DNA from: Acridotheres tristis
Lineage: Eukaryota > Chordata > Aves > Passeriformes > Sturnidae
Assembly: GCA_037013685.1 (NCBI GenBank)
Contig: CM072906.1
Location: 1,840,501 to 1,904,500, forward strand
Length of the DNA: 64,000 bases
Direction: 5' to 3'
Under the pieces are notes generated by a model. It did not search any database. It was not told the DNA's origin and saw nothing but the letters and a program-made list of their open reading frames with translations. Below, piece after piece: positions 1 to 11,049 of this stretch. A program made the translations under genes and the position numbers. The stretch's first letter is position 1, and the number at the start of each line of letters is the position of its first letter.

Positions 1-2042
1 CTGTAATCACTGTGTGACATGCCTTTGTGTGAAGGTAACAACTGCAAAGCTGCAGAGCTTGGTGGATGTTGAAGAACATGTGTTTTATGCAGCAGTCATC
101 ACATAGGACAAGAAGTTTCAGAAAGAGCTGCCCCAGTGCCACCAGCACAGAGAATGGCTGTGCTGGGCCACATCAAAGGCTCAGCCTGCTCAGCATCCTC
201 CTTCCAACAGTGGCCATAAATGGGTGTCCAAAGGAAGAGAATAAAAATAGGATAAGTACATATAATACTCCTGTCTCTCTATTTATATGCCTACATCTTT
301 CCCCCTTGCTTCCACTGCCAGTCACTGCCAGCTCACTGGGCTCCTGACAGGGTTTCTGCCTGTTCAGTGGCAATCCATTGATTTATTTGCCATTAATTGG
401 CTCACTTTCCCACAAGTGATGTAAACTGTTAGCATTTAAAATTTCCTTGACAGCACCCAGTTGCTGTGGCCAACACCTTCCCAAAGAACCACCAACCTGT
501 GATTCCTTCAGCTGGGCCCTTACCAACCTCCCTGGGCATCTCCAAGTCCTTGTGTCACAAGGCAATGAACACTTCCCATCTTCCTGGTGTCCTGCCCGAA
601 TTCACAGACCTCTGCCACGTCTCCTTTCCTTATCCACCCAGCTGAGGGCTTGTAATTCATTAAATTCTTCCTCACACAGCTCGACCCCTCTGACCAGCCC
701 TGCATTTCTCCTCTGAGCCCTTGGTGCCTGCAGGTCTTTGGAGAGGGAATGTCAGGAGCAGCACATGGCCATGACACAGGTAAATCAGGAATTTCTATTC
801 CATCACAGCAATGTTCCCTGTTCCATCCTTAGGACACTCCTTTATCTTTAGCTGGTTAGTCTTTTATACCACTACTGAGTGATGTGCTGGTGTTTTGATG
901 GAAATATCCCAAAATAATAATCCCAAAATCTGTGCCTAGAAATGGAGTTAGAACCTCTCCAATTTCACTTTTGCATGGAAACCAGCTCAGAGTCCATCAT
1001 TTCATTAGGACTGTTTTAGGGAAGAGTCACCAGAGTCTCTAAAAGCAGCACAAGGCACCCATGCTTTGGCACAGCCTTGCTGCTGAAGTGAACTTGGACA
1101 CACTAATCCCATTCAGAATCTCCTCTCCACCCCATGCTCTGTCCCTGCACCTACCCCACACTGTAATAAAACAGGATTTTAACAACTCTGTTGTTTCATA
1201 CAACCAGTGTCTTCAAATTTGCTAAAAGCACATATAAATATTGCATAGAGCAGACAATGGTGCTCTCACATCTGATTGCAAACAAGATTATTTTTTCTCC
1301 CAAACAAATCCAATAACTTGATTATCTTCTCTGGTCTGTTCTTATTTTTTCTGCTGTACAGTTTTCAAATATTTGCAGTTGTAAGTCTTTCAAAGCTTTA
1401 ATTTGCTTAAAATGATTCACAAGAACCTTGTTAATCTTTTATCAGTTTTATTACAAACTGTAAACAAAACCCAGTTCTTAAATAATTAAAGGACAGAACT
1501 AGCCCTCAGGCAAATGAAGTCCAGGAGGGAAGAATAAAAAATTTAAAAATCAGAGTAAGCCTGTAATTTTTTTTTTCCCTTCCCATCTACAGAATTGGTG
1601 AATCTAGCTTCAAAACAGGGAATAATTCAAAAAGAACAGATTGTGTGTGACATCCCCCCAGCCAGTTTCTCTCATCTACTGTGTCCTGAATATTAATCCA
1701 TCAAGTACCTACACGTTACTGGTTACAGAGTTAAACACACCACAGGCTCTCAAGGCAGAAGTGGGTCCCAGGCAGCTGCTCAAGAGAATTCCTGTGTGCC
1801 CAGCAATGCCCGAGCCTGCCTCCTCATCACCCCGAAGGTGAAGGCCCAAGGGAAGGCAGCTGGAGCACTCTCCTGTCCCCTGGGGACAGCCCAGCACCTC
1901 CTGCCAGCCCTGGGCAGAGCTCCCTGGGCACAGCTCCTGCCCACATCCCTGCAGCCCAAAGCTCCAGTGCCTGCCAGTCTTGGCACAGAGGTGAAAGCAG
2001 CCCCTGCTTGCAGAAACCCCCCCAGAAACCCCCAGAGAGGAG
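1..2042. other. Unique intronic sequence
   Basis: AT-leaning sequence from about 780 to 1660, G/C-richer from 1740 to 2042. No exon, repeat or RNA gene recognised. Short open frames here have no codon structure or recognisable product. Confidence 0.6.
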
Positions 2043-2424
2043 GCTCCAGGATGAGCAGAGGATGGAGCAGCTCTGCTGGGAGGGAAGGCTGAGAGAAGTG
2101 GGATTGTTCAGCTGGAGAGGAGAAGCTTTGGGGTGACACCACTGTGACCTTCCAGTGCCTGAAGGAGCTCCAGGAGAGATGGAGAGACAAATTCCAAGGG
2201 ATGGAAGGACAGGACACAGGGGAATGGCTTCCCACTGCCAGAGGGCTGGCATAGCTGGGGTACTGGGAAGGAATTTTTCCCTCTATCTGACACAGTTTGC
2301 CCCAAGAAGCTGCCCCAGCCCTGCCAGTGTTCAGGGGCTTGGACAGGGTTTGGAGCACCCCGGGATGGTGGAATGGGATGTGTTTTAAGGTCCCTTTGAA
2401 CCCAAACCAGCCCATTATTTCATC
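2043..2424 (+). mobile_element. CR1 LINE fragment, 3' end
   Basis: The sequence follows the avian CR1 3' region in order: GGAGCAGCTCTGCTGGGAGG, AGGCTGAGAGAAGTGGGATT, GTTCAGCTGGAGAGGAGAAG, CTTCCAGTGCCTGAAGGAGC, and finally GGTCCCTTTGAACCCAAACC before a degraded ATTCTATG-type tail. It is a 5'-truncated, diverged copy with no coding capacity, as is usual for CR1. Confidence 0.85.
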
Positions 2425-4395
2425 AAACCACGAGGAATTACACTGTTAGGTGTCCTCACCACCAGGGTTGAACACAGCAGGTTCATCACACCATGAGCAG
2501 GAGCCAGCAAGGTCCCAGAGGGGAGATGGAGTCCAGCACCCCAGACAGCTTGGGGACAGGAAACTCCAAACAGAGATGCTGGAACTGAGCAAAAAGCCTG
2601 CTTGGAGCCTGACACGACAGCAGGTGATGGCAGCACGAGGCAGGAGCTGGGCTGGAAATGAGGGTCCCATACACACAGAAAACACAAACAGGGCTGAGTC
2701 TGGTCACCTGTAAAAAAGGTACTGCCACACCCACACCTTGCTGTAAAACTCACCTCCAATTATTTACATTGAGAACTGTTATTTGATGTCATTATCACTG
2801 CTGTTCCAACCTCCTGTCATCTACCAGCACCTCAAGCCAGCTGTGCTGCAGAGCAGTGCTCACCGTGGCTGTACAAGCATTTCAGAAATTTTGATACAAA
2901 ACTTACAGCTTTCTAATGGATTAAGAATTTCCTAAGGTATTCAAATGGCATTTCCTTCTAGTTACAGAAAAGACCACTTCTAATGAAGCTTTCCAAAGCA
3001 CTGCAATTGGAAGAAAACCTAAGGAACTATGAAAGCAAGACTGAGCAAATTCTAATTATCTTTTGAAGGATACACTACCATGCACACAAAAATGGATTTA
3101 AATGCATTACAGACCTAAAAACGTGTAATGGATGCATTGCTAGCCTATTACATGCAGTTCATTGTGCAAAGGTTTTTGGTTGTATGTTTTGTGCAGTGGG
3201 CTGTAAAAGTTGCTTAACAGAAGAAAATACATTTGATTAAAAATTTACATCAGAAGAATGTAACAGGGTTGTATTTTTTTTCTCTGCTATTTTATCTGCC
3301 ACTGACTATTCCCATTAATATTCAGTTCTCCTCAGTCTCACAAGAATATGCAAAAAACAAGGACTTCAGATGGAAAAGTCTGAGGTCTAGATCCCAATCC
3401 ATATTAAAGACAAAGCTGTCCAGAAGCTGGCTCCAGGTAGAAAAAAATGCACATACTCCCACTCATAAGTGGGAGGACCCTGAAGTGTCAGTGAGATGCT
3501 TAAATAGTTCTGCTCCAGTGACTCCCTTTGTGAGAAATACCAAGGGGAAGGCGGGTGGTGCCTGGGCTTCCTGCTCCTGTGAGTCCCAGGGACTCCAGCA
3601 CCTGCCTGGGCAGGAGCAGCCCTTGAGTCATCCTGACACACAGGATGCAACCACTGCCCCAGATCAAGGAAGAAAAAGCTCTTTGCATCTCTATCATATT
3701 CCCAGGAAAGCCTAAAACCCTTAGAGGCCCTTGCTGATAACCATTGAGAGCAAAAAGCAAACAGTAAACGTTCAGTCTGCAGCATGGAAAGAAATCAGAA
3801 AGATTTTAAAGCTTGGTTAAACATCCTTATCCAAAACCACACAGGAACTGGTCCAACTACCAAGAATTGGCAGAACTGAGAAAGATCCATTTATAAATAA
3901 AAATAAATATGCAAAATTTATTTTATAAATAGAATAAATAAGCAAATACATAAATAAAGCAAAAATAAATAAATAAGTACTCCAGTCAGTTCTGCAGCCC
4001 AGGAGAAAATGAAAACTTGTCCTGAGGAGCCAACCTCCCACCCCTGTGGGGCTGGAGACTGAACAGGAATGGAATTCCTCCCTCTGGCTTCCAGCCCTGC
4101 CTGCTTCTCACTGGGCTGACCAGGCCATGGAGACTCAACCTCCTCAGAGCCACTGCCAGCCCTGGGCAAAGCACAGCAGCTGTGCAGGCTGCAGCCACCA
4201 CTGCAAGCTCCTGGTGCTCACTGAAAGGCCAGAGAAAATCAAAATGCAATAATGAAAGGCCAAAATACAAAGCAAGGCAGCTCTGTGTGACAGGGCTTGG
4301 TGGCACTCACAGGGTCACAGGACCAAGCCAGGCAGGGGAAGAGCTGAGTCCAAGCAAGCACAGGCTCCTGAAGCACAAGGGCACATCTGGATCAG
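2425..4395. other. Unique intronic sequence with an A/T-rich patch
   Basis: No gene recognised. From about 3890 to 3978 the sequence is a degenerate AAATAAATA-type low-complexity patch. The remainder is unremarkable intron. Confidence 0.55.
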
Positions 4396-4618
4396 AGATT
4401 AGGACAAAAATATTCCCTGGGAGGGTGGGCAGGCCCTGGCACAGGGTGCCCAGAGCAGCTGTGGCTGCCCCTGGATCCCTGGCAGTGCCCAAGGCCAGGT
4501 TGGACATTGGGGCTGGAGCAGCCTGGGACAGTGGGAGGTGTCCCTGCCATGGCAGGGGGTGGCAGAGGATGATTTTTAAAGACCTTTCCAAGCCAAACCA
4601 TTCTATGATTTTATGATT
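4396..4618 (+). mobile_element. CR1 LINE 3' end, younger copy
   Basis: It begins within the GGAGGGTGGGCAGGCCCTGG region and continues through the block GTGCCCAGAGCAGCTGTGGC, ending CCAAACCATTCTATGATTTT. The tail keeps the ATTCTATG-type repeat. It shares long near-identical blocks with the copies at 40338-40469 and 41049-41178, so all three belong to one subfamily. Confidence 0.9.
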
Positions 4619-7600
4619 TGTAGTAATCTCTATTTACAAGTAAATTAAATCCCTACATCTGTTTTCCCTGATTAAACCCAATCTCTATTCACAAGAATAT
4701 AAAATGACAAATCTCACTCATTTCCCTAAAATTGTGTCAGTCACAGTTGCAATACGATTTTAAAAATGCAAACTTGTACTATTCACGGGCAAGAAAGGAA
4801 AAATTGAAAAAAATTAGCAGCTCAAAGTGATAAAAATAGTGAACCAGGTGTCTGCTGAGTAATTCAGGACAACACAACCCTTTGCTGATCATTCCTATCA
4901 GTTTAAGGAGCAACATCTGATTTCACACCTGCAGAAATCCTTCTACAAGGCAATGAGGAAAAGAAGCAGCAAAGATAAATAAATAAAATCAGCACAATTA
5001 TCTCCAGCAAACACTTTTGGTGAAGAAACAGGTGGGTTCCCAGCTCCCAGGCAAGGGTGGTTTGAGTGCCAGTGGAACAGGGAGCTGCTCTCAGAGCAGC
5101 CTGGCTGAATCCCTGCACTCCTCCCATGCCTTGGGTGTAGCTCTGGCCCAGAAAGTCACCCACACACAGTCACCCCTGACTCCAGCCAGCCAGGGCACAG
5201 ATTTTTGGGAAGGTTCATCATTCCAGGGAAAATGAATGTTCTGGTGAGCACAGGTCATCAGGTTGATTTACCACCTCAGCTGTCAGGCTCTTCATGTATT
5301 TATGTATTTATGTATCATTCAAACACTGTGCAAATTTCAGTATCTGGACTTATGGAAAAGTGTGGTTTCCTCCCCAGCAAGGGTAGGAAATGGTTTGGGA
5401 TGAAAAATCTTGTTGTGGGGAGTGGGAGGGAGAAGAGGTTGTGCCACACAGGAGATAAATAACCAAATCTTTGTCAAACTACTGCTACAAGGGACAAGAC
5501 AAATAACAAAACAGAATCAGGGATGAAAAAAAACCCCTAAATTCTCTAAAAATACAGCCAAGTCATGAATTTCCAGCAGCAGAGCAGCCCTTTCAAGTTG
5601 CAGCTCTCAGTGCTTGTGGAGGAAGATGTTTCCTGCTTCGATCCCCTGCAAGAGCTGCAGGGTCTAATGGAAGCCACATTTGATGTGCTCCGTGTGCTCA
5701 GCACTGAGTGCCTGAATTACTGGGTGCAGACCTCATCATACTCTTAAAAAGTAATTTGGAGCCAGGGCTTTGATTTAGATGGGCTTTATCCTTTACTTTC
5801 AAAGTACAACTGGTAATAATGTAGTCTGTGAGTTTAACATTTGAAACAGGGGTTCCATTTACCTCTTTGTACTTACTGGAGGAAAATGACTGTAATTGAA
5901 ATCTTTCTGCTGGAAATGAAGCCCTTCTAACATTCAAAGTGGTTGCTTGTCCTTCAGGCTTTTTATTTTAGCTGTCAAAACTGTAAACTGCCTTTCAGAG
6001 TAGTGAGAGTCTTACAAGAGAGGATGAAATGAATGTCCCCTGGATCTAGGTAGTGGGTGTTTTAATCTAATTTTCTAGCTAGAAATACAGCACTTCTCTC
6101 CCTTGGGCACTGCTAGGAACAGGAAAATTAAGCTTCACTTCTGTTCAGCAATATCTATCAATGAACCTCAAAAAAGGGACAGGGTTTTCAAGGACAAAGC
6201 CAAACCTTTCAAGTCCTCCTGGATTTTCATCCATAAACTCCCTCAGATCCAGGCAGCAACACGTGAAGCCAGACTGCCCACTCACACTGCCTCCCTCCAC
6301 ACGTCCCCCACACTTTCTAGAATTTCACAGAGTTTTTTCCAAGAGCTTGCTTTTTTTCTTTCCCCCTCAGATTAAACTGATTTCCTGGTGTCAGCAATAT
6401 TATTCACATGAAGCCTTTGAATCTTAATTCCGGTGTAAATGCACTCAGACTGAATATGGGTATTGTGTTCAAGTGGCTCGTGGCCAAATGACCTTATATT
6501 AAATCTTTGAAAGGGTAAACATAAAAACGTTGGGGTTTATCCTGTAGGCTTCCTTTCAGTCTGTATTATAGAATGTTAGCAATTAACTTGATAATACACT
6601 CAAGATAAAGTTGTGGAGATTTCTACTTTAGTTAGTTTTATTACCTATTTTAATCACAACTGTAAATGTGCTGCTGGGAAGAGGGTTTATTGTGCTTGTC
6701 TACACAACTTAAAAAAACTGTTTGGATGACTTGAGCAAACTAACACACCAAAATACATCAATTTAACCACTATCTTTCTCTCCTGTTTCCAGTTCCAACA
6801 TGTCTTTAGGACAAAAGGTGACCATTTTTCAGGCTTTGTGTTGCAGCCACAGCTGCATGACCATTCCAGTACAAACCAGCCACTGAGCAAGCAGGCAGAT
6901 GACATGAATGAACTGATGAAGAGATGTCAAGGTTCCAGTGGATGTGATGAGTTGGAAGCTCCCAGAAGACCCATGAGAGTTCAGGCCAGTTCTAGCAGCA
7001 CACCCCAGTTCAAATCTCTGCAGATAACCCAGCCAGGATGAGCAGCATTCAAACACAACCAATGGAACAGCTTGTGGCAGGAAAGCACAGTGATGATGCC
7101 AAGAGAATAAAACAGGTTGACAATCCATATGGGAAGAAGATTTTACACTATACAAGTTTCCTGCAGTTACCTCTGACATGCATATAAATATATATACACT
7201 TATCAAAGTGGGGGTCTTCAGACATCAACATCTTCTGAACTAAACCAAAGGAAAAAAAAAAATTGTGATGGCCAGAGGCAAGGACGCCAACTTCAGCAAA
7301 GCCAGCCAGCCAGTAAAAATGTCAATGAACTTCTTTACAAGAGAATTAAGAGGGAGCAGTGCAATGTCAGCACACACAGGAAGAGCAGCTCCAGCTCTGA
7401 TTAACTGAGATACTGCACTGATGGGAGGGCACAGACCCAACCTCTTCCTCACCTAAAATGACCTCCCTTAAACAGAGATTATGTAACACTTCCACATGAG
7501 GAGAGCAAACTTAAATTAATGTGGTATTCAGAGGCTGCTGCCAGAAGAGACATCACTGTCCTTTCTGCTCATCCAGGTACACCCCACAGGGCCATACCCT

Positions 7601-8596
7601 CACAGTGAACCGGGACACCCTCACCTGCCTGGAAACAAAGCCAGCACAAACAAGGAATAAAAGCAGCTCGGGTGGAGGTGGGACCACCTCCCTGTGTGGC
7701 TGCACAGGCAGAGCTGCTGACAATGCTCCTGCAGCAGCCCACACTTGTGTCAGCTGGAGAGGAGAAACTGCATCTCCAAGGGAGATTTTAAATCCATTTA
7801 GACAAACTGCTGTAAAAAGCTGGTTTGAGAATTTCAAAGGTTCTTCAGCTTAGCTCACATAAACCCAATTTCTAAGACCATGACAACACAGAGGAGTTGC
7901 AAAAGAATTTGACCTAATTTTTTAAGCCAGCGTGGTTACACTATTGCAGAAACACTTATTTCATGGAGTGTGTACCCAGAGTGTCCAGCCAGAGAACGGC
8001 ACCAGTTTAATAAATGCAGTGTCAATTCACACCTAGCACAACTTTCACAGGCAGACAAGACTGGGAGCTAAAGCAGAACAAGCCAAGCCCCAACAGCAGC
8101 AAGAATGCTGACACAAAATCCTGCCTTCAGCAAGGGGGTACCGCCCTCCCACGTAGCCAAACCCAAAATTTCTCAGGAGCCTTCCATTAGGAAAGCCCAC
8201 TTCAACACAAAGGGTTAATATTAAGTCCCTTATCACACATGAAATCCAGTAAAAGACCAGGCATGCACTTCAGCTTTTGCCTTCCTGCATGTGTGCATTA
8301 TGGTTTGGGGCTTTTTTCCCCCAAAAAGATGAACAGACTTGGCACCTTCCCTGGTGGATCAGAAGGAAGTCTTGTAAGGCACAAGTAACTGTAAGTATAC
8401 AGATTAAATGGGTTTCCTGGATTTCATCCATGTTCAAATTTCCCAGGTTGTAGATCTCAAAAATATCTGTCTCTGACAAAACTGGTATGACAGGTTATGT
8501 AACACTCCACAGAGTCACCCGCTGACAGCAGAGCAGGAACATTATCTGCTCTGCTCAGGGACTCCAGGGCTTTCTGGATCAACTGCAAGGGGTGTC
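4619..8596. other. Unique intronic sequence
   Basis: No exon or repeat family recognised. The longest open frames are about 125 codons, with no recognisable product and no splice-bounded coding pattern. Confidence 0.55.
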
Positions 8597-8633
8597 AAAA
8601 AAAAAAAAAAAAAAAAAGAAAGAAAGAAAGAAA
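8597..8633 (+). repeat. Poly(A) plus (GAAA)n simple repeat
   Basis: Twenty-one A residues followed by four GAAA units. No retroposed gene or target duplication was recognised upstream, so it is treated as a simple repeat. Confidence 0.9.
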
Positions 8634-8689
8634 TGAATTTTACAAAATGTAGAGGGAAAAGAAATCCCCATGTGTTTTAAATAGCCAAC

Positions 8690-9060
8690 CTCACCCACTG
8701 GCAAAACACTGGTGATTTCCTTAGATTATTTCCAGGAAGTTCCATATGCTAAATATGCGGAGGTGATTTGTTTAATTATAGATGTTTATAGGTCTGATAT
8801 AACTTTAAAGAACGGGGAATTATTGCAGAGAAATATCAAGAAGATAATAACTGCTTAATACGGTGGATTTTGCAGCCTTTTTAAGACTGCCCAAAACAAA
8901 CGAAATGGAACAGTTACATCTGAGACTGTTAAATACGCTATCTGCAGCCTGGGATAAATGATAGGGCAATCTTGTTAAATGAAATATATATGCTTTTTGT
9001 TAAAGGAAATATATATGTTTTCACTGAGTGCAGCATAACTTGAGGCACAAAGACAAGAAA
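8690..9060. promoter_or_regulatory. Possible conserved non-coding element
   Basis: A unique AT-rich block with homeodomain-like and octamer-like cores (TTTAATTATAG, TATGCTAAATATGC) and several retained CG dinucleotides in AT-rich context. It lies about 1.3 kb downstream of the possible first exon. Conservation cannot be measured here, so this is only a candidate enhancer. Confidence 0.25.
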
Positions 9061-9889
9061 TAAATCAATGTGGGATTATTTGCCAGAATAGAAAATTTCA
9101 AACTAACAGCACATGCATGAGTTTTCCCTCTGTTCTAAGAAGAGCAAGTTGCTAACTGCTCAAAGATATTCACGGAACAGACAGCAAGGCTGCTTAGTAT
9201 TTTCATTAAAAGTTGTCTTGCTCTTTTCCCTGTTTTGTTGGATTTTAAGGAAACAGCAAAGCTACATCCACATTCTGCGTGCACCTCAGCACTATTGGGA
9301 ATCGGTTCAGCCTCTAACCTGGGGCAGGAAACCCTCCAGGAGATGAAAAAGCACCAGTGTTAAGCAGGTCCCTGTGCAATCCTGGTGCATCCTCTGTCCC
9401 TGTCCTCTGCCTCTCCCAGGCACCTGGGTACCGAGGCACAGGCGACATAGAGTGGAAATTGAGTGTGAGAGAAAAATCCCACAGAAAACACTGTTCTGGG
9501 CAATGGGAAATACAGCAAACTCCACAGTAAACCTCACACCAAAGAGTCTTGAATACGTCTTGCTACTTTTTGATCAATAAAACTTCTTTCTTCAATAATT
9601 ATGGACAATCAAATTCTTAGCTACTAAAGGAGAAGAAACAACTGACCTCCCTAGAGAAGCAGGTCACAACTCATAATGGGCTCCACAGAACAAGAAATAT
9701 TCCAGCCTTTCAAGCTCCACATGAGGAAAACAAACACATTTCTACCATCTCTATTTTTTTTTTCCCCCGACACGGCACTGGAGGAATCAGATCTGAGCTT
9801 TCCTCTCCACCTGCACCGAGCTGAAGTTGCTGCCACACCTGCAGCCCGTGCCCGGCACTGCTCCAGATCTGGGCACAGCAGGAAAAAAA

Positions 9890-10250
9890 GCAATTCCCGG
9901 TGCCACTTCCAGGGACACAGCCTGATCTGTGGGGTCACAGGAAAAGCAATTCCCGGTGCCACTTCCAGGGACACAGCCTGATCTGTGGGGTCACAGGAAA
10001 AGCAATTCCCGGTGCCACTTCCAGGGACACAGCCTCATCTGTGGGGTCACAGGAAAAGCAATTCCCGGTGCCACTTCAGAGACACAGCCTCATCTGTGGG
10101 ATTACAGGAAAAGCAATTCCCGGTGCCACTTCCAGGGACACAGCCTGATCTGTGGGATTACAGGAAAAGCAATTCCCGGTGCCACTTCAGAGACACAGCC
10201 TGATCTGTGGGATTACAGGAAAAGCAATTCCCGGTGCCACTTCCAGGGAA
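9890..10250 (+). repeat. 56-bp minisatellite, about 6.5 copies
   Basis: Unit starts (GCAATTCCCGGTGCCACTTC) fall at 9890, 9946, 10002, 10058, 10113, 10169 and 10224, giving periods of 56 or 55 bp. Two unit variants occur: GGGGTCACAGG in the left copies and GGGATTACAGG in the right ones, and the 55-bp copies carry CACTTCAGAGACAC. The array begins 60 bp past the donor of the possible first exon. There are no spacers, so it is not a CRISPR array. Confidence 0.95.
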
Positions 10251-10303
10251 GGGGAGCAGCTGAGCCTCACCAGTGCCCGGGGAAGGGCTGCAGCAGAGGC
10301 TGG

Positions 10304-10309
10304 ACTTAC
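10304..10309 (-). promoter_or_regulatory. Strong splice donor of the possible first exon
   Basis: The minus strand reads GAGAAG|GTAAGT, matching the consensus at every intron position from +1 to +6. It is stronger than the donor of the recognised AUTS2 exon. Confidence 0.55.
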
Positions 10310-10357
10310 CTTCTCGGCATGCTTGAACTTGACGTAGAACCAACTGGACTTGATCAT
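10310..10357 (-). CDS. Possible alternative first coding exon in a CpG island
   Basis: On the minus strand an ATG with A at -3 opens a 16-codon frame, MIKSSWFYVKFKHAEK, which ends exactly at AAG|GTAAGT, a near-perfect splice donor in phase 0. The ATG sits in a CpG island with GC-rich sequence upstream, as expected for a first exon. It lies on the same strand as AUTS2 and inside its intron, and the phase matches the end of AUTS2 exon 2. A spliced product with the next AUTS2 exon would therefore be in frame and would lack the first two normal coding exons. I do not recognise the peptide as a known domain. Alternatives are the first exon of a nested unrelated gene, or a non-coding RNA with a chance frame. 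The donor and ATG are seen; the link to AUTS2 is inferred. Confidence 0.45.
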
Positions 10358-10526
10358 CGTGTCACCTCCTGCCCTCGGTGACGGCCAGAGAAGGGACCCA
10401 GAGCTCAGCGGCTGCCGGCGCTGTTCGGGGAGCGCAGCGCTCCGTGCGGGGCGGCCGAACCGAGGGACGGGCGGGGAAGGCGCCGTGACACGGCAGGAAT
10501 CGTGTGCTCCTTCGTGCCGTGTCCCC

Positions 10527-10650
10527 CTGCCCGTGTCCCCCTTGTGTCCCCCGGTGCCCGTGTCCCCTTTGTGTCCCCCCGGTGCCCGTGTCCCCTTTGT
10601 GTCCCCCCGGTGCCCGTGTCCCCTTTGTGTCCCCCGGTGCCCGTGTCCCC
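10527..10650 (+). repeat. 28-bp minisatellite in the CpG island
   Basis: TGCCCGTGTCCCC recurs at about 10527, 10555, 10583, 10611 and 10638, separated by TTTGTGTCCCCCGG-type sequence. The minus strand is G-rich with GGGG runs and could form a G-quadruplex upstream of the possible start codon. Confidence 0.92.
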
Positions 10651-11013
10651 GCTCGCCGCGCTGCGCTGCCGAGCGCTCGGCGCCGCTGCCAGCCCCGACA
10701 GCTCCGCTGCTCGCGGGGACTTCACCGCCCTCATCACATCACAAATGGCACATGTCAGTAAAGGCAGGAGGCTGGCTCCGGCGCTGGCAGCCGCCCAGGA
10801 CCGTGACCTCCCCCAGCGGGATGAATAATGAATTCCAGCACTTCCCTGCAGACACGCATTAACACCTGGCTAAACATTATTCTGACAATGAGCTCGGCCG
10901 CGGCCACAGCCCCGCACCCCGCGTTAACCCCTCGCTCGCCCACCAGGCAGGGCGGGGATGCTCTGGAGGCTGTCCCGCCGTGCCCTCCCCCGTGGAAAGC
11001 AAGATTACAGCAC

Positions 11014-11021
11014 TATATATA
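11014..11021 (-). promoter_or_regulatory. TATA-like element at the edge of the CpG island
   Basis: TATATATA lies just upstream (minus-strand sense) of the CpG island. A start about 30 nt downstream, near 10985, would give a 5' leader of roughly 630 nt before the ATG at 10357. This is weak evidence because CpG-island promoters usually lack TATA boxes. Confidence 0.2.
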
Positions 11022-11049
11022 GTTTAGAAACAATAAAGCCTCTTAGCCA

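Larger units (their letters stand above)
10260..11000. promoter_or_regulatory. CpG island, probable internal promoter
   Basis: CG dinucleotides are dense from about 10375 to 10710 and again from 10890 to 10985, against a CpG-poor AT-richer surround. It contains a 28-bp tandem repeat at 10527-10650 and overlies the possible first coding exon at 10310-10357. CpG islands mark vertebrate promoters; the downstream ATG and donor suggest transcription on the minus strand. No start site can be read directly from the sequence. Confidence 0.65.

Noticed and set aside
1780..2415. A 211-codon minus-strand frame
   Set aside because: Half of it is antisense to a CR1 fragment, which often lacks stops in the reverse direction.
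9890..10250. Regular repeats that could suggest a CRISPR array
   Set aside because: Units are directly tandem with no unique spacers, and the genome is eukaryotic.
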